Shown piece by piece: positions 44,443-53,378 of a DNA stretch of 64,000 nucleotides. The position numbers were made by a program, and so were the translations under genes. The notes under the pieces were generated by a model. It made no database searches. It was not told the DNA's origin and saw nothing but the letters and a program-made list of their open reading frames with translations. The stretch is from Pseudomonas putida (GTDB lineage: Bacteria > Pseudomonadota > Gammaproteobacteria > Pseudomonadales > Pseudomonadaceae): positions 1 through 64,000 of the forward strand of contig NZ_JANHKS010000027.1 of the NCBI RefSeq assembly GCF_028682175.1. Reading direction: 5' to 3'. Position 1 is the first letter of the stretch. Each line of letters starts with the position of its first letter.

Positions 44443-44537
44443 CTGTGGGAGCGAGCTTGCTCGCGAAGACGATATTTCGGTCGTCACAGTTGCAATGTCT
44501 GTACCGGCCCCTTCGCGAGCAAGCTCGCTCCCACAGG
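44443..44537. repeat. REPIN, GTGGGAGCGAGCTTGCTCGCGAA arm variant
   Basis: Inverted arms at 44444-44467 and 44512-44536 are separated by about 44 nt, just past the pipA stop. Confidence 0.9.
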
Positions 44538-44584
44538 GGGTGAGTGCATTGAATATTGCGTAAATTCATTTTGGTTATATCTGC

Positions 44585-44609
44585 ATTCTTAAATAGTATT
44601 TTTAAGAAT
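44585..44609 (+). promoter_or_regulatory. candidate sulfur-starvation control site upstream of oscA
   Basis: A perfect 9-bp inverted repeat ATTCTTAAA/TTTAAGAAT with a 7-nt spacer lies about 90 bp upstream of oscA in an A+T-rich stretch. Its position before the oscA-sbp-cysTWA genes suggests a CysB-type operator/activation site (inference). Confidence 0.55.
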
Positions 44610-44695
44610 AACCGCTCCTCTCTAATATCGCTCCTACGCCACAAGCAGCTGCCTTCCCACGACGCTGCGGGCACTTCATTTTCAGGAGCACGACA

Positions 44696-44878
44696 ATGAG
44701 CGCATCTCTTCGCAGCGTCGACGGTCAGGACGAACAAAGCATTCTGCGTGAAATTCAAAGCGCGCTGCGCGATCTGCGCTTCGGCGCGGTGGAAATCACC
44801 GTGCACAACGCACAGGTGGTGCAGATCGAGCGCAAGGAAAAATTCCGTTTGCAGAACCCGGGCAAACAGCAGGGCTGA
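44696..44878 (+). CDS. oscA: small sulfur-starvation protein OscA (DUF2292/YezD-like)
   Basis: This is a 60-residue protein of the DUF2292 family with the conserved core ILREIQSALRDLRFGAVEITVHNAQVVQIERKEK. OscA is needed for growth on organosulfur compounds in pseudomonads and sits before sbp in P. aeruginosa (PA0284). The biochemical role is unknown; it is small, soluble and probably regulatory. AGGAG lies 8 nt before the ATG, and sbp follows after 68 bp. Confidence 0.88.
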   Translation: MSASLRSVDGQDEQSILREIQSALRDLRFGAVEITVHNAQVVQIERKEKFRLQNPGKQQG

Positions 44879-44946
44879 TTAACGGAAAAAAGCTTCACCA
44901 AAAACTAGAAAAACGCCAACAACACCGATTTCCAGGAGCTTGATTC

Positions 44947-45957
44947 ATGTCCATTCGCCGTTACGCGCTGGCTGCTCTGGCCAGTGCCGTGTTTGCCGGA
45001 TCCGCCGTTGCCAAGGATTACCAGCTGTTGAACGTGTCCTACGACCCGACGCGTGAGCTGTACCAGGACTACAACGCCGAATTCATCAACTACTGGACCA
45101 AGGCCCACCCAGGCGACACGGTCAAGATCAACCAGTCCCACGGCGGTTCGGGCAAACAGGGCCGTTCGGTGATCGACGGCTCGCCTGCCGACGTGGTGAC
45201 CCTGGCGCTGGCCGGCGACATCGACGAAATCTCCAAACTGGGCAAATCGCTGCCCGCCGACTGGCAAAAACGCCTGCCGGACGCCAGCACCCCGTACACC
45301 TCGACCATCGTGTTCCTGGTGCGCAAGGGCAACCCGAAAGGCATCAAGGACTGGGGTGACCTGGTCAAGAAAGACGTTTCGGTCATCACGCCAAACCCGA
45401 AAACCTCGGGTGGCGCCCGCTGGAACTTCCTGGCCGCCTACGCCTACGGCCTGAAGGCCAACAACGGTGACGAAGCCAAGGCCAAGGCCTATATCACCGA
45501 GCTGTTCAAGCACGTTCCAGTGCTGGACACCGGTGCTCGCGGCGCTACCATCAGCTTCGTGCAGAACAACCTGGGCGACGTGCTGCTGGCCTGGGAAAAC
45601 GAAGCATTCCTGTCGCTGAAAGAAGACGGCGGCGCCGACAAGTTCGATATCGTCGTGCCTTCGCTGTCTATCCTGGCCGAGCCACCTGTGGCGGTCGTCG
45701 ACAAGAACGCCGAGAAGAAAGGCAACACCGAAATCGCCACCGAATACCTCAAGCACCTGTACAGCAAGGAGGGCCAGGAGATCGCGGCGAAGAACTTCTA
45801 CCGTCCGCGTGACAAGGAAGTGGCGGCCAAGTACGAGAAGCAGTTCCCGAAACTGGACCTGGTGACCATCGACAAGGATTTCGGCGGCTGGAAGTCGGCG
45901 CAGCCTAAATTCTTCGACGACGGCGGCGTGTTCGATCAGATCTACGTACCGCAGTAA
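44947..45957 (+). CDS. sbp: periplasmic sulfate-binding protein
   Basis: This 336-residue sulfate/thiosulfate-binding protein has a signal peptide (MSIRRYALAALASAVFAGSA, cleavage near VAK-D). Family motifs include LLNVSYDPTRELYQDYN, SHGGSGKQGRSVIDG and NPKTSGGARWNFLAA. It delivers sulfate to CysTWA. AGGAG lies 9 nt upstream. A REPIN separates it from cysT, which may set binding protein above permease in the transcript pool. Confidence 0.95.
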   Translation: MSIRRYALAALASAVFAGSAVAKDYQLLNVSYDPTRELYQDYNAEFINYWTKAHPGDTVKINQSHGGSGKQGRSVIDGSPADVVTLALAGDIDEISKLGKSLPADWQKRLPDASTPYTSTIVFLVRKGNPKGIKDWGDLVKKDVSVITPNPKTSGGARWNFLAAYAYGLKANNGDEAKAKAYITELFKHVPVLDTGARGATISFVQNNLGDVLLAWENEAFLSLKEDGGADKFDIVVPSLSILAEPPVAVVDKNAEKKGNTEIATEYLKHLYSKEGQEIAAKNFYRPRDKEVAAKYEKQFPKLDLVTIDKDFGGWKSAQPKFFDDGGVFDQIYVPQ

Positions 45958-45969
45958 TACGCTGCGGCC

Positions 45970-46062
45970 CCTGTAGGAGTGAGCTTGCTCGCGATTGTGA
46001 TTTGTCTGTATCCAATGTTTTGACTGACACGACGCCATCGCGAGCAAGCTCACTCCTACAGG
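45970..46062. repeat. REPIN, GTAGGAGTGAGCTTGCTCGCGAT family
   Basis: Inverted arms at 45972-45995 and 46036-46060. It lies inside the sbp-cysTWA operon, a position where REP elements commonly shape differential mRNA stability. Confidence 0.9.
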
Positions 46063-46120
46063 AACTTGAAAAAACCTACCCGGACTCGCTCCGGGTAACC
46101 TGTATCAACCAAGGACACTT

Positions 46121-46942
46121 ATGTCTCGACGCATATCCCCCGTCATACCCGGCTTCGGGCTGACGCTGGGTTACACCTTGGTGTACCTCAGCCTGATTGT
46201 GCTGATACCGCTTGCGGTCATGTTCATCCACGCCTCCCAGCTGAGCGCTGCCCAGTTCTGGAACATCGTCACCGCGCCACGGGTGCTGGCCGCGCTCAAG
46301 CTGAGCTTCGGCACGGCGTTCTTCGCGGCGATCATCAACGGCATCATCGGTACGCTGCTGGCTTGGGTGCTGGTGCGCTACACCTTCCCGGGACGCAAGA
46401 TCATCGACGCGATGATCGACCTGCCGTTCGCATTGCCCACCGCCGTTGCCGGTATCGCGCTGACCGCGCTGTACACGCCGACGGGCCTTGTGGGGCAATT
46501 CGCGACTGACCTGGGTATCAAGATCGCCTACACCCCCCTGGGCATCACCCTGGCGCTGACTTTTGTCACCATGCCGTTCGTGGTGCGTACCGTGCAGCCG
46601 GTATTGGCGGACATTCCCCGTGAAGTCGAAGAGGCTGCCGCCTGCCTGGGCGCCCGGCCGCTGCAGGTGTTCCGCTACATCCTGGTTCCGGCCCTGCTGC
46701 CCGCCTGGCTGACCGGCTTTGCGCTGGCCTTCGCCCGGGGCGTGGGTGAGTACGGCTCGGTGATTTTCATTGCCGGCAACATGCCGATGAAAACCGAGAT
46801 CCTGCCGCTGCTGATCATGGTCAAGCTCGATCAGTACGACTACGCCGGCGCAACAGCCATCGGTGTGATGATGCTGGTGGTGTCGTTTATCCTGCTGCTG
46901 CTGATCAACCTGTTGCAGCGACGCATCGAAACCCCTAACTGA
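46121..46942 (+). CDS. cysT: sulfate ABC transporter permease CysT
   Basis: This 273-residue inner-membrane permease has about six helices (GLTLGYTLVYLSLIVLIPLAVMF first). The EAA-type loop is EVEEAAACLGARPLQVFRYILVPALLPAWLTGFALAFARGVGEYGSV. It forms the sulfate channel with CysW. cysW starts 13 bp after its stop, with GGAGG in between. Confidence 0.95.
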   Translation: MSRRISPVIPGFGLTLGYTLVYLSLIVLIPLAVMFIHASQLSAAQFWNIVTAPRVLAALKLSFGTAFFAAIINGIIGTLLAWVLVRYTFPGRKIIDAMIDLPFALPTAVAGIALTALYTPTGLVGQFATDLGIKIAYTPLGITLALTFVTMPFVVRTVQPVLADIPREVEEAAACLGARPLQVFRYILVPALLPAWLTGFALAFARGVGEYGSVIFIAGNMPMKTEILPLLIMVKLDQYDYAGATAIGVMMLVVSFILLLLINLLQRRIETPN

Positions 46943-46955
46943 GGAGGCGCACGTT

Positions 46956-47828
46956 ATGTCTGGTCCATCGCTTATCGCCGCTTCCTCCGCCAACGCTGCC
47001 CGTCGTGGCAGTGCGGTGTCGCGGCGCATCCTGATCGGCCTTGGCTGGCTGGTCTTTGCATTGTTTCTGTTGTTGCCATTGGTGGTGGTGGTCAGCCAGG
47101 GCCTGAAGAACGGCCTGGGCGGATTCTTCACCGCGATCCTTGAGCCGGACGCACTGTCGGCCCTGAAGCTGACGATCTACGCGGTGCTGATTTCCGTGCC
47201 CTTGAACGTGGTGTTCGGCGTGGCGGCGGCCTGGTGCGTGAGCAAGTACTCGTTCCGTGGCAAGGCCCTCCTGGTGACGCTGATCGACCTGCCGTTTTCG
47301 GTGTCGCCGGTGATCGCCGGTCTGGTCTACATCCTGATGTTCGGCGCCCGTGGCGTGTTCGGCCCCTGGCTGCAGGATCACGACATCCAGATCGTCTTCG
47401 CGCTGCCGGGCATCGTGCTGGCGACCATCTTCGTCACCGTGCCGTTCGTGGCCCGTGAGCTGATCCCGCTGATGCAGGAGCAGGGCACGCAGGAAGAAGA
47501 GGCAGCGCGACTGCTGGGCGCCAATGGCTGGCAGATGTTCTGGCACGTCACCGTGCCGAACATCAAATGGGGCCTGATCTACGGCGTGGTGCTCTGTACC
47601 GCGCGGGCCATGGGTGAGTTCGGCGCGGTGTCGGTGGTTTCCGGCCACATTCGCGGCGTGACCAACACCCTGCCGCTGCATGTCGAGATTCTCTACAACG
47701 AGTACAACCACGTGGCTGCATTTGCCGTGGCGAGCCTGTTATTGATCCTTGCGCTGTTCATCCTGCTGCTCAAGCAGTGGAGCGAAGCGCGCATTAGCCG
47801 TCTGCGCCAAAGCGCGGCGGAGGAATAA
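46956..47828 (+). CDS. cysW: sulfate ABC transporter permease CysW
   Basis: This 290-residue permease is the partner of CysT. It has six predicted helices and the coupling loop EEEAARLLGANGWQMFWHVTVPNIKWGLIYG, followed by ARAMGEFGAVSVVSG. It lies between cysT and cysA with 13-bp and 3-bp gaps, so the three are translated together. Confidence 0.95.
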   Translation: MSGPSLIAASSANAARRGSAVSRRILIGLGWLVFALFLLLPLVVVVSQGLKNGLGGFFTAILEPDALSALKLTIYAVLISVPLNVVFGVAAAWCVSKYSFRGKALLVTLIDLPFSVSPVIAGLVYILMFGARGVFGPWLQDHDIQIVFALPGIVLATIFVTVPFVARELIPLMQEQGTQEEEAARLLGANGWQMFWHVTVPNIKWGLIYGVVLCTARAMGEFGAVSVVSGHIRGVTNTLPLHVEILYNEYNHVAAFAVASLLLILALFILLLKQWSEARISRLRQSAAEE

Positions 47829-47831
47829 TTC

Positions 47832-48821
47832 ATGTCGATCGAAGTCCGTAACGTCAGCAAGAATTTCAACGCCTTCAAGGCCCTCAACAGCATCGATCTG
47901 GATATCCAGAGCGGCGAGCTGGTGGCGTTGCTGGGTCCGTCCGGGTGTGGCAAGACCACGCTACTGCGCATCATTGCCGGGCTTGAAACCCCGGACCAGG
48001 GCAACATCGTGTTCCATGGCGAGGACGTGTCCGGTCACGATGTGCGTGATCGCAACGTCGGGTTCGTGTTCCAGCACTACGCGCTGTTCCGCCACATGAC
48101 GGTGTTCGACAACGTCGCCTTTGGCCTGCGCATGAAGCCGAAGAACCAGCGCCCGAACGAATCCCAGATCGCCGCCAAGGTTCACGAACTGCTGAACATG
48201 GTGCAACTGGACTGGCTGGCCGATCGCTACCCGGAGCAGTTGTCCGGTGGCCAGCGCCAGCGTATCGCCCTGGCTCGCGCCCTCGCGGTGGAGCCGAAAG
48301 TGCTGCTGCTCGACGAGCCGTTCGGTGCCCTGGATGCCAAGGTGCGCAAGGAGCTGCGCCGCTGGCTGGCGCGCCTGCATGAAGACATCAACCTGACGTC
48401 GGTATTCGTGACCCACGACCAGGAAGAGGCCATGGAAGTCGCCGACCGCATCGTGGTGATGAACAAGGGTGTGATCGAGCAGATCGGCTCACCGGGCGAG
48501 GTGTACGAAAATCCGGCCAGCGATTTCGTCTACCACTTCCTCGGCGACTCCAACCGCCTGCACCTGGGCGAAGACAACCATGTGTTGTTCCGCCCCCATG
48601 AAGTGTCGTTGTCGCGGCATGAAGTGGAAGGACACCACGTCGCCGAAGTGCGCGACATTCGCCCGCTGGGTGCGACCACCCGTGTGACCTTGAAGGTTGA
48701 AGGCCAGCCGGACCTGATCGAAGCCGAAGTGGTGAAGGACCACGACAGCCTGATCGGCCTGGCGCGCGGGGAGACGCTGTTCTTCAAGCCGAAGGTTTGG
48801 CAGAAGATCGCAAACCTGTAG
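47832..48821 (+). CDS. cysA: sulfate ABC transporter ATP-binding protein CysA
   Basis: This is a 329-residue ATPase. Walker A is GPSGCGKTT, the signature is LSGGQRQRIALARAL, Walker B is VLLLDEPFGALD, and the switch His is in VTHDQEEAMEVADR. A C-terminal TOBE-like regulatory part (about 240-329) is present. It is the last gene of the sulfate operon and is followed by a REPIN. Confidence 0.95.
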   Translation: MSIEVRNVSKNFNAFKALNSIDLDIQSGELVALLGPSGCGKTTLLRIIAGLETPDQGNIVFHGEDVSGHDVRDRNVGFVFQHYALFRHMTVFDNVAFGLRMKPKNQRPNESQIAAKVHELLNMVQLDWLADRYPEQLSGGQRQRIALARALAVEPKVLLLDEPFGALDAKVRKELRRWLARLHEDINLTSVFVTHDQEEAMEVADRIVVMNKGVIEQIGSPGEVYENPASDFVYHFLGDSNRLHLGEDNHVLFRPHEVSLSRHEVEGHHVAEVRDIRPLGATTRVTLKVEGQPDLIEAEVVKDHDSLIGLARGETLFFKPKVWQKIANL

Positions 48822-48833
48822 CCCGTACACGAT

Positions 48834-48928
48834 CCGTAGCAGCACGGCTTGCCGGCGGGGGCGGTGTGTCAATTGACAAATGTCTGGCTGACACACCGCT
48901 CCCGCCGGCAAGCCGTGCTGCTACGGGA
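48834..48928. repeat. REPIN, CGTAGCAGCACGGCTTGCCGGCGGG family
   Basis: Inverted arms at 48835-48860 and 48902-48927. The spacer contains GCGGTGTGTCA ... TGACACACCGC, the same inner palindrome as at 54215-54309 and 55333-55425. Confidence 0.9.
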
Positions 48929-48941
48929 TCGAGTTGAATCT

Positions 48942-49478
48942 TTATACCGCGGCTTTCTTCAGGTTTCGCTTGTGGGTACGGCCCACTTTCCCCTCGATGT
49001 TGCCCTGCAACTTCTTCCTCATTCCCATCAGAAACGCCGCTTCGGCCGTGACGAACAGCGGGCCGATGATCAGGCCTGAGAGGTCGTCGACAAACGCCGG
49101 TTTGCGACCTTCGTAATAATGCCCCACGAACTGGATGATCCAGCCCACCACGAACAGGCCCACGCCCGAGGCGAGCCAGACCATGGTGCTCTGCTGCGCC
49201 AGATGTGCGCCGATCCACAGGAACAGCGCCAGCACGATGCCCAGCGCTATGCCCAGCGGCCTGTCCAGACGCAGGTAGAACAAGGTGGCCGCCACGGTCG
49301 CCAACAGGGCCGGGGAAAGCCACAGTTCGCCCAGTGCCCAACTGCTCCAGCCGGGGCGTGACAGCAGCACGGAAACTGCCAGCACGATCAGCGGCACGCC
49401 GACGAAATGCGTGGCGATGTTGCGGGTGTCACGGTGGTAGGACGCGTACTGACTGAGATGATCGACGAGGTTTTTCAT
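48942..49478 (-). CDS. Mpo1-like (DUF962) membrane protein
   Basis: This 178-residue protein of the DUF962/YGL010w family has about four helices. Conserved histidines include SYHRDTRNIATHFVGVPL and QFVGHYYEGRKPA. The yeast member Mpo1 is an Fe-dependent dioxygenase in alpha-oxidation of 2-hydroxy fatty acids; whether the bacterial protein does the same is unproven. The start at 49478 has GAGGAA upstream; a longer reading to 49517 is unlikely. It is convergent with cysA. Confidence 0.85.
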   Translation of the reverse strand: MKNLVDHLSQYASYHRDTRNIATHFVGVPLIVLAVSVLLSRPGWSSWALGELWLSPALLATVAATLFYLRLDRPLGIALGIVLALFLWIGAHLAQQSTMVWLASGVGLFVVGWIIQFVGHYYEGRKPAFVDDLSGLIIGPLFVTAEAAFLMGMRKKLQGNIEGKVGRTHKRNLKKAAV

Positions 49479-49585
49479 TGTTATTCCTCTATGGATACGT
49501 GGATCATGCCCGCTCATTTCTATCTGGCGGATCCATCGGAGGAACCAGCCTGCAATAAAACGCCATCAAGAAAAAGGAGATTCAC

Positions 49586-50290
49586 GTGACGAATGGAACC
49601 CAATGGCGCTCATGGTTGGATAACGACAACTGGTTCAACGATCTGCCCACTTCCTTGCAGGATAGCCTGCTGGTGGGGATGCGGCAGCGGCGGTTCACGC
49701 CCGGCAAACTGGTCTTCGAGCATGGCGAGCCATCCTGCGGCCTGTACGCCCTGCTGGCCGGGTCGATCCGCTTTAACGGTATCAAGCAGCAACGCCTGGA
49801 CCTGCCACCTGCCAAAACCCGCATGCCGTACTGGTTCGGCGAGGTTTCGCTGTTCGACGCGTTGCCCCGACTGCACGATGTCTTCGCCGAAGACCAGATC
49901 ATCGTGCTGCATCTGCCCCAGGCCATCCTGACCAGAATCCTCGAAGACAATCCGCACCACTGGCGCTACTTCGCACGACTTCTGGGGCGCAAGCTCGGCC
50001 TTGAGGTGCCGCCGAACGATCAGGTGACCTTGTTACCCACCGATGAGCGTGTCGCCTATCGCCTGCTGCTGCTCACCGAAGGCTACGGTGAAATCGACCG
50101 CTCGACCCGCAGCGTTTCCATCAACGACGTGCTGAGCGAGCGGGGGCTGGGGCTGACGCCGGAAGTCGTCGACCGGGTGGTTGGGTACTTCGCAGAGCGC
50201 GGCATCGTGCACCGCGACGGCGATTTCATCAGCGTGCTGGACGTCGAGCGCTTGCGCAAGGCTGCGCGTCACCGCCTGACCGGGGGCTAG
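49586..50290 (+). CDS. Crp/Fnr-family transcriptional regulator
   Basis: This 234-residue regulator has an N-terminal cyclic-nucleotide-binding-type beta-roll (about 20-130, LVFEHGEPSCGLYALLAGSIR). A C-terminal winged helix (about 155-225) has SINDVLSERGLGLTPEVVDRVVGYF. No Fnr-type cysteine cluster is seen, so it is not an iron-sulfur oxygen sensor. The effector is unknown. Initiation is at GTG with AAGGAG 6 nt upstream. It converges on the AraC-family gene, with 3 bp between the stops. Confidence 0.88.
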   Translation: MTNGTQWRSWLDNDNWFNDLPTSLQDSLLVGMRQRRFTPGKLVFEHGEPSCGLYALLAGSIRFNGIKQQRLDLPPAKTRMPYWFGEVSLFDALPRLHDVFAEDQIIVLHLPQAILTRILEDNPHHWRYFARLLGRKLGLEVPPNDQVTLLPTDERVAYRLLLLTEGYGEIDRSTRSVSINDVLSERGLGLTPEVVDRVVGYFAERGIVHRDGDFISVLDVERLRKAARHRLTGG

Positions 50291-50293
50291 GGA

Positions 50294-51298
50294 TCAGCGC
50301 ATCCCGTCGCGGTACTGGCTGGGCGTCATGCCGGTCCAGCGCTTGAACGCCCGGCTGAAGCTGCTGGTGTCGGCAAAGCCCAGGAGAAAGGCGATTTCAC
50401 TGAGCGAACTGCCTGGGTCGCGCATGTGCAGCAATGCCAGGTTCTGCCGGCACTGGTTCAGCAGCAGGTCGTAGCTGCAGCCTTCATCGGCCAGGTGCCG
50501 TTGCAGGCTGCGCAGGCTCAGGTGCAGGTGCTGGGCGATGCGCTCCGCCGAGGGTTCGCCTTCGGGCAGTTGCGCTTCGATGGCAGCACGCACTTTGCGC
50601 TCCCAGGTCAGGGGGCTGAGTTTTTCCAGCGTGCGATTGAGCACGGCCTCGTTGTGCTCGGCCAGTTCCGGGTTGGCATCGTCCAGATGGCTGTCGAAAT
50701 CGGCGCAGGCGAACTCCAGCAGGTTTTCCGTGGCGCCGAAGTGCAGCGGCGCACGGAACACGTCATGCCAGGGCTTGGCGTCGGCAGGTTCGGGCCTGAC
50801 CAGGTGCACCGCCAGCGGCGCGTAATGCCGGCCCAGACGGTTGCGGCACGTCCTCACGTAAATCGCCGCGAAGGCATCCATGGCCTCATTGGCCGGCATC
50901 GGCCCGCCCTCGGGCACGCGAAAGCGAAACTCGTAACGCTCGCCCACGCGGATGAAGCTCAGGTCCAGCGCGTCGCTGACCACCGGGTGGTAGCGCACGA
51001 TCCGCTCGAACACTTCACGCAACGAACCGCTGGCCACCAGCGCGTAGCCCAGGGCGTGGAAGGTGGTGGGGCTGACGAACCGCGACACCCGCAAACCCAG
51101 CGCCGGATCGCCGCTGGCCTGCACCGACAACTCCCAGAAACGCGTGGTCACGGTCACCGGATAGCGCGCGTTGGGGTCGTCCATCAAGTGCGGGTCCAGC
51201 CCCGCCGCCTGGCTCAGCGCGAGACTGTCCAGGCCCAGCGCGTCGAGTTGCTTGCGCAGGGCACGGGTCCAGCTGGCGAGAACACTTGGGTCAGACAT
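50294..51298 (-). CDS. AraC-family transcriptional regulator
   Basis: This 334-residue regulator has an arabinose-binding-like/OruR-type N-terminal domain (about 15-200). The C-terminal double helix-turn-helix is SAERIAQHLHLSLRSLQRHLADEG and SLSEIAFLLGFADTSSFSRAFKRWTGMTPSQYR. It is divergent from a fatty acid desaturase gene with a 112-bp shared promoter region and is the obvious candidate to control it. Confidence 0.9.
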   Translation of the reverse strand: MSDPSVLASWTRALRKQLDALGLDSLALSQAAGLDPHLMDDPNARYPVTVTTRFWELSVQASGDPALGLRVSRFVSPTTFHALGYALVASGSLREVFERIVRYHPVVSDALDLSFIRVGERYEFRFRVPEGGPMPANEAMDAFAAIYVRTCRNRLGRHYAPLAVHLVRPEPADAKPWHDVFRAPLHFGATENLLEFACADFDSHLDDANPELAEHNEAVLNRTLEKLSPLTWERKVRAAIEAQLPEGEPSAERIAQHLHLSLRSLQRHLADEGCSYDLLLNQCRQNLALLHMRDPGSSLSEIAFLLGFADTSSFSRAFKRWTGMTPSQYRDGMR

Positions 51299-51410
51299 AA
51301 AGATTGGCGCCTGCGGTCAACAGCTTGGCGTCCACGGCCGGGCAGTCTTGGGCCCTGCACGGCACAGTGGAGCCTCGTTTTTCTTCATCATAAAACCGGA
51401 GAATGGAAGC

Positions 51411-52454
51411 ATGCACGAGACTTCTGCAAGTGCGGCCGGACTGAATGCACAACAGCGATCAGCCCATATTCGCGCGGTGGTTACGGCCCGCGGTGTCGAG
51501 TTGCGCCAGCGCTACCCGATCCTTGCGCATCAGGATGCAATCGGCGCCGGCATTCTGCTGTTCGCGCTGGCGGGCATGACTGGCTGCGCAGCGCTCTACC
51601 TTGGGGGCTACATGGCCTGGTGGGTGTGCCTGTTGCTCAATGCCTTCTTCGCCTCGCTGACCCACGAACTGGAGCATGACCTGATCCACAGCATGTACTT
51701 TCGCAAGCAGCGCGTGCCCCACAACCTGATGATGGCGCTGGTGTGGATGGCGCGCCCGAGCACCATCAACCCATGGATTCGCAGGCACCTGCACCTCAAT
51801 CACCACAAGGTGTCCGGCACCGAGGCGGACATGGAAGAGCGGGCCATCACCAACGGCGAACCCTGGGGCATCGCGCGGCTGCTGATGGTGGGCGACAACG
51901 TCATGTCGTCGCTGATCCGCATGCTGCGGGCCAGAACCTGGACGCACAAGTTGAGCATCCTCAAGCGCACCTTGCGGGTGTATGCGCCGCTGGCCTTGCT
52001 CAACTGGGGCGCCTGGTATGTGTTCCTCGGCTTTCATGCGGCCAACGGCGTTGCGAGCCTGATGGGCACTTCGCTGGCCTGGTCCAGCGACACCCTGGCC
52101 GTGATGCAGGTGATCGACATCGCCGTGGTAGTGCTGGTGGGCCCCAATGTATTGCGCACGTTCTGCCTGCATTTCGTCAGTTCCAACATGCATTACTACG
52201 GCGATATCGAGAGTGGCAACGTCATGCAGCAGACCCAGGTGCTCAACCCGTGGTGGCTGTGGCCGATGCAGGCGTTCTGTTTCAATTTCGGCAGCACCCA
52301 TGGCATCCATCACTTTGTGGTGAAGGAGCCGTTCTACATCCGCCAGTTGACCGCGCCGGTCGCGCACCGGGTCATGGCCGAGATGGGTGTGAGGTTCAAC
52401 GACTTCGGCACCTTCGCCCGGGCGAACAGATTTGCGAAAAGTCTGGCGGGATAA
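51411..52454 (+). CDS. membrane fatty acid desaturase
   Basis: This 347-residue desaturase/hydroxylase has histidine boxes HELEHD, HLHLNHH and HGIHH, typical of the FA_desaturase superfamily with a di-iron site. Helices flank AIGAGILLFALAGMTGCAALYLGGY. Substrate and regiochemistry are unknown; it differs from DesA at 41143. A regulator of the AraC family is divergent. The start at 51411 has GGAG upstream. A terminator follows. Confidence 0.88.
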   Translation: MHETSASAAGLNAQQRSAHIRAVVTARGVELRQRYPILAHQDAIGAGILLFALAGMTGCAALYLGGYMAWWVCLLLNAFFASLTHELEHDLIHSMYFRKQRVPHNLMMALVWMARPSTINPWIRRHLHLNHHKVSGTEADMEERAITNGEPWGIARLLMVGDNVMSSLIRMLRARTWTHKLSILKRTLRVYAPLALLNWGAWYVFLGFHAANGVASLMGTSLAWSSDTLAVMQVIDIAVVVLVGPNVLRTFCLHFVSSNMHYYGDIESGNVMQQTQVLNPWWLWPMQAFCFNFGSTHGIHHFVVKEPFYIRQLTAPVAHRVMAEMGVRFNDFGTFARANRFAKSLAG

Positions 52455-52526
52455 AAATTTCTGTAACAACCCCACCGTATTCTCTGCTCATCCCCGGCGA
52501 GCTGGGGGCAGACAGCGTGATTTATC

Positions 52527-52566
52527 AGGGCCGCTCCTTAAGGCAGGGGGTGGCCCTCTTTTTTTT
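52527..52566 (+). terminator. terminator of the desaturase gene
   Basis: AGGGCC and GGCCCT close a stem over a loop containing CTCCTTAAGGCAGGGGG and are followed by eight T residues. Confidence 0.8.
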
Positions 52567-52697
52567 CCGGCGGCAATCACCTGTTTTTGCGATATATGAA
52601 TTCGAGTTATTAATAAATATCTTCTTATTCTTTTTCGAATATATATCCCGTCCCTATACTCGCCGCCATGAACGCAAAAATGCAGGAGGCGAAGGCC

Positions 52698-53279
52698 ATG
52701 CATAACGAATCGATCCGTTACCTGATCGTGCCAGGCTGGCAAGGATCCGCCGAAGACCATTGGCAGACCCATTGGCAAAACAGCTTGCCCAACAGTGTGC
52801 GCGTGGAGCAGGCCAACTGGCTGACGCCGCGGCGCGAAGACTGGGTCGGTGAGTTGCAACGGGCCATCGCTGCCGACAGCTCGCCGGTGATCCTGATCGC
52901 CCACAGCCTGGGCTGCGTGACCGTGGCTCACTGGGCGCAACTGGCGCCGCTGGAAACCTTGCGTCAGGTGCGCGGTGCGTTGCTGGTCGCCCCGGCTGAC
53001 GTCGAGCGGCCCAACTGCCCGCCTGCCATCCGCAATTTTGCGCCTGTTCCCGAACACCTGCTGCCCTTCCCGGCGCAAGTGGTCAGCTCCGACAACGACT
53101 CTGCCGTCAGCGCCTTGCGGGCGATGGAAATGGCCCGCAACTGGGGCGCCGAGATCGGCATCCTGAGCGGCGCCGGGCACATCAACGTGAAGTCCGGTCA
53201 TCAGCGCTGGGAGCAGGGTTTCGCCTACCTCTACCGCCTGCAGAGCCGCATCGAACAACAGGCTCGCCGCCGAGCATGA
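52698..53279 (+). CDS. RBBP9/YdeN-family serine hydrolase
   Basis: This 193-residue alpha/beta hydrolase is of the RBBP9/YdeN family. The nucleophile motif is AHSLGC, with an acidic residue in SSDNDSAVS and a late His in SGAGHINVKSGH. The family opening YLIVPGWQGSAEDHWQTHWQ is intact. The substrate is unknown. The start at 52698 was chosen because AGGAGG lies about 8 nt before it; upstream ATGs at 52668 and 52680 lack ribosome-binding sites. Confidence 0.88.
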   Translation: MHNESIRYLIVPGWQGSAEDHWQTHWQNSLPNSVRVEQANWLTPRREDWVGELQRAIAADSSPVILIAHSLGCVTVAHWAQLAPLETLRQVRGALLVAPADVERPNCPPAIRNFAPVPEHLLPFPAQVVSSDNDSAVSALRAMEMARNWGAEIGILSGAGHINVKSGHQRWEQGFAYLYRLQSRIEQQARRRA

Positions 53280-53302
53280 GTGCGCATAACACGATCTTTT
53301 TC

Positions 53303-53339
53303 GCCGCAGTGATTCGACAGGCGCTGCGGCCTTTTTTTT
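53303..53339 (+). terminator. terminator of the RBBP9-like gene
   Basis: GCCGCAG pairs with CTGCGGC across a 14-nt loop, followed by CTTTTTTT. Confidence 0.85.
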
Positions 53340-53378
53340 AACGCTCAAGTCCACGGAAGGCTTGGGCGGGAGACTGCC

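Noticed and set aside
42571..44487. 638-codon minus-strand frame opposite the pipA-like gene
   Set aside because: Antisense shadow of a clear GGDEF-EAL gene; no ribosome-binding site and low-complexity composition.
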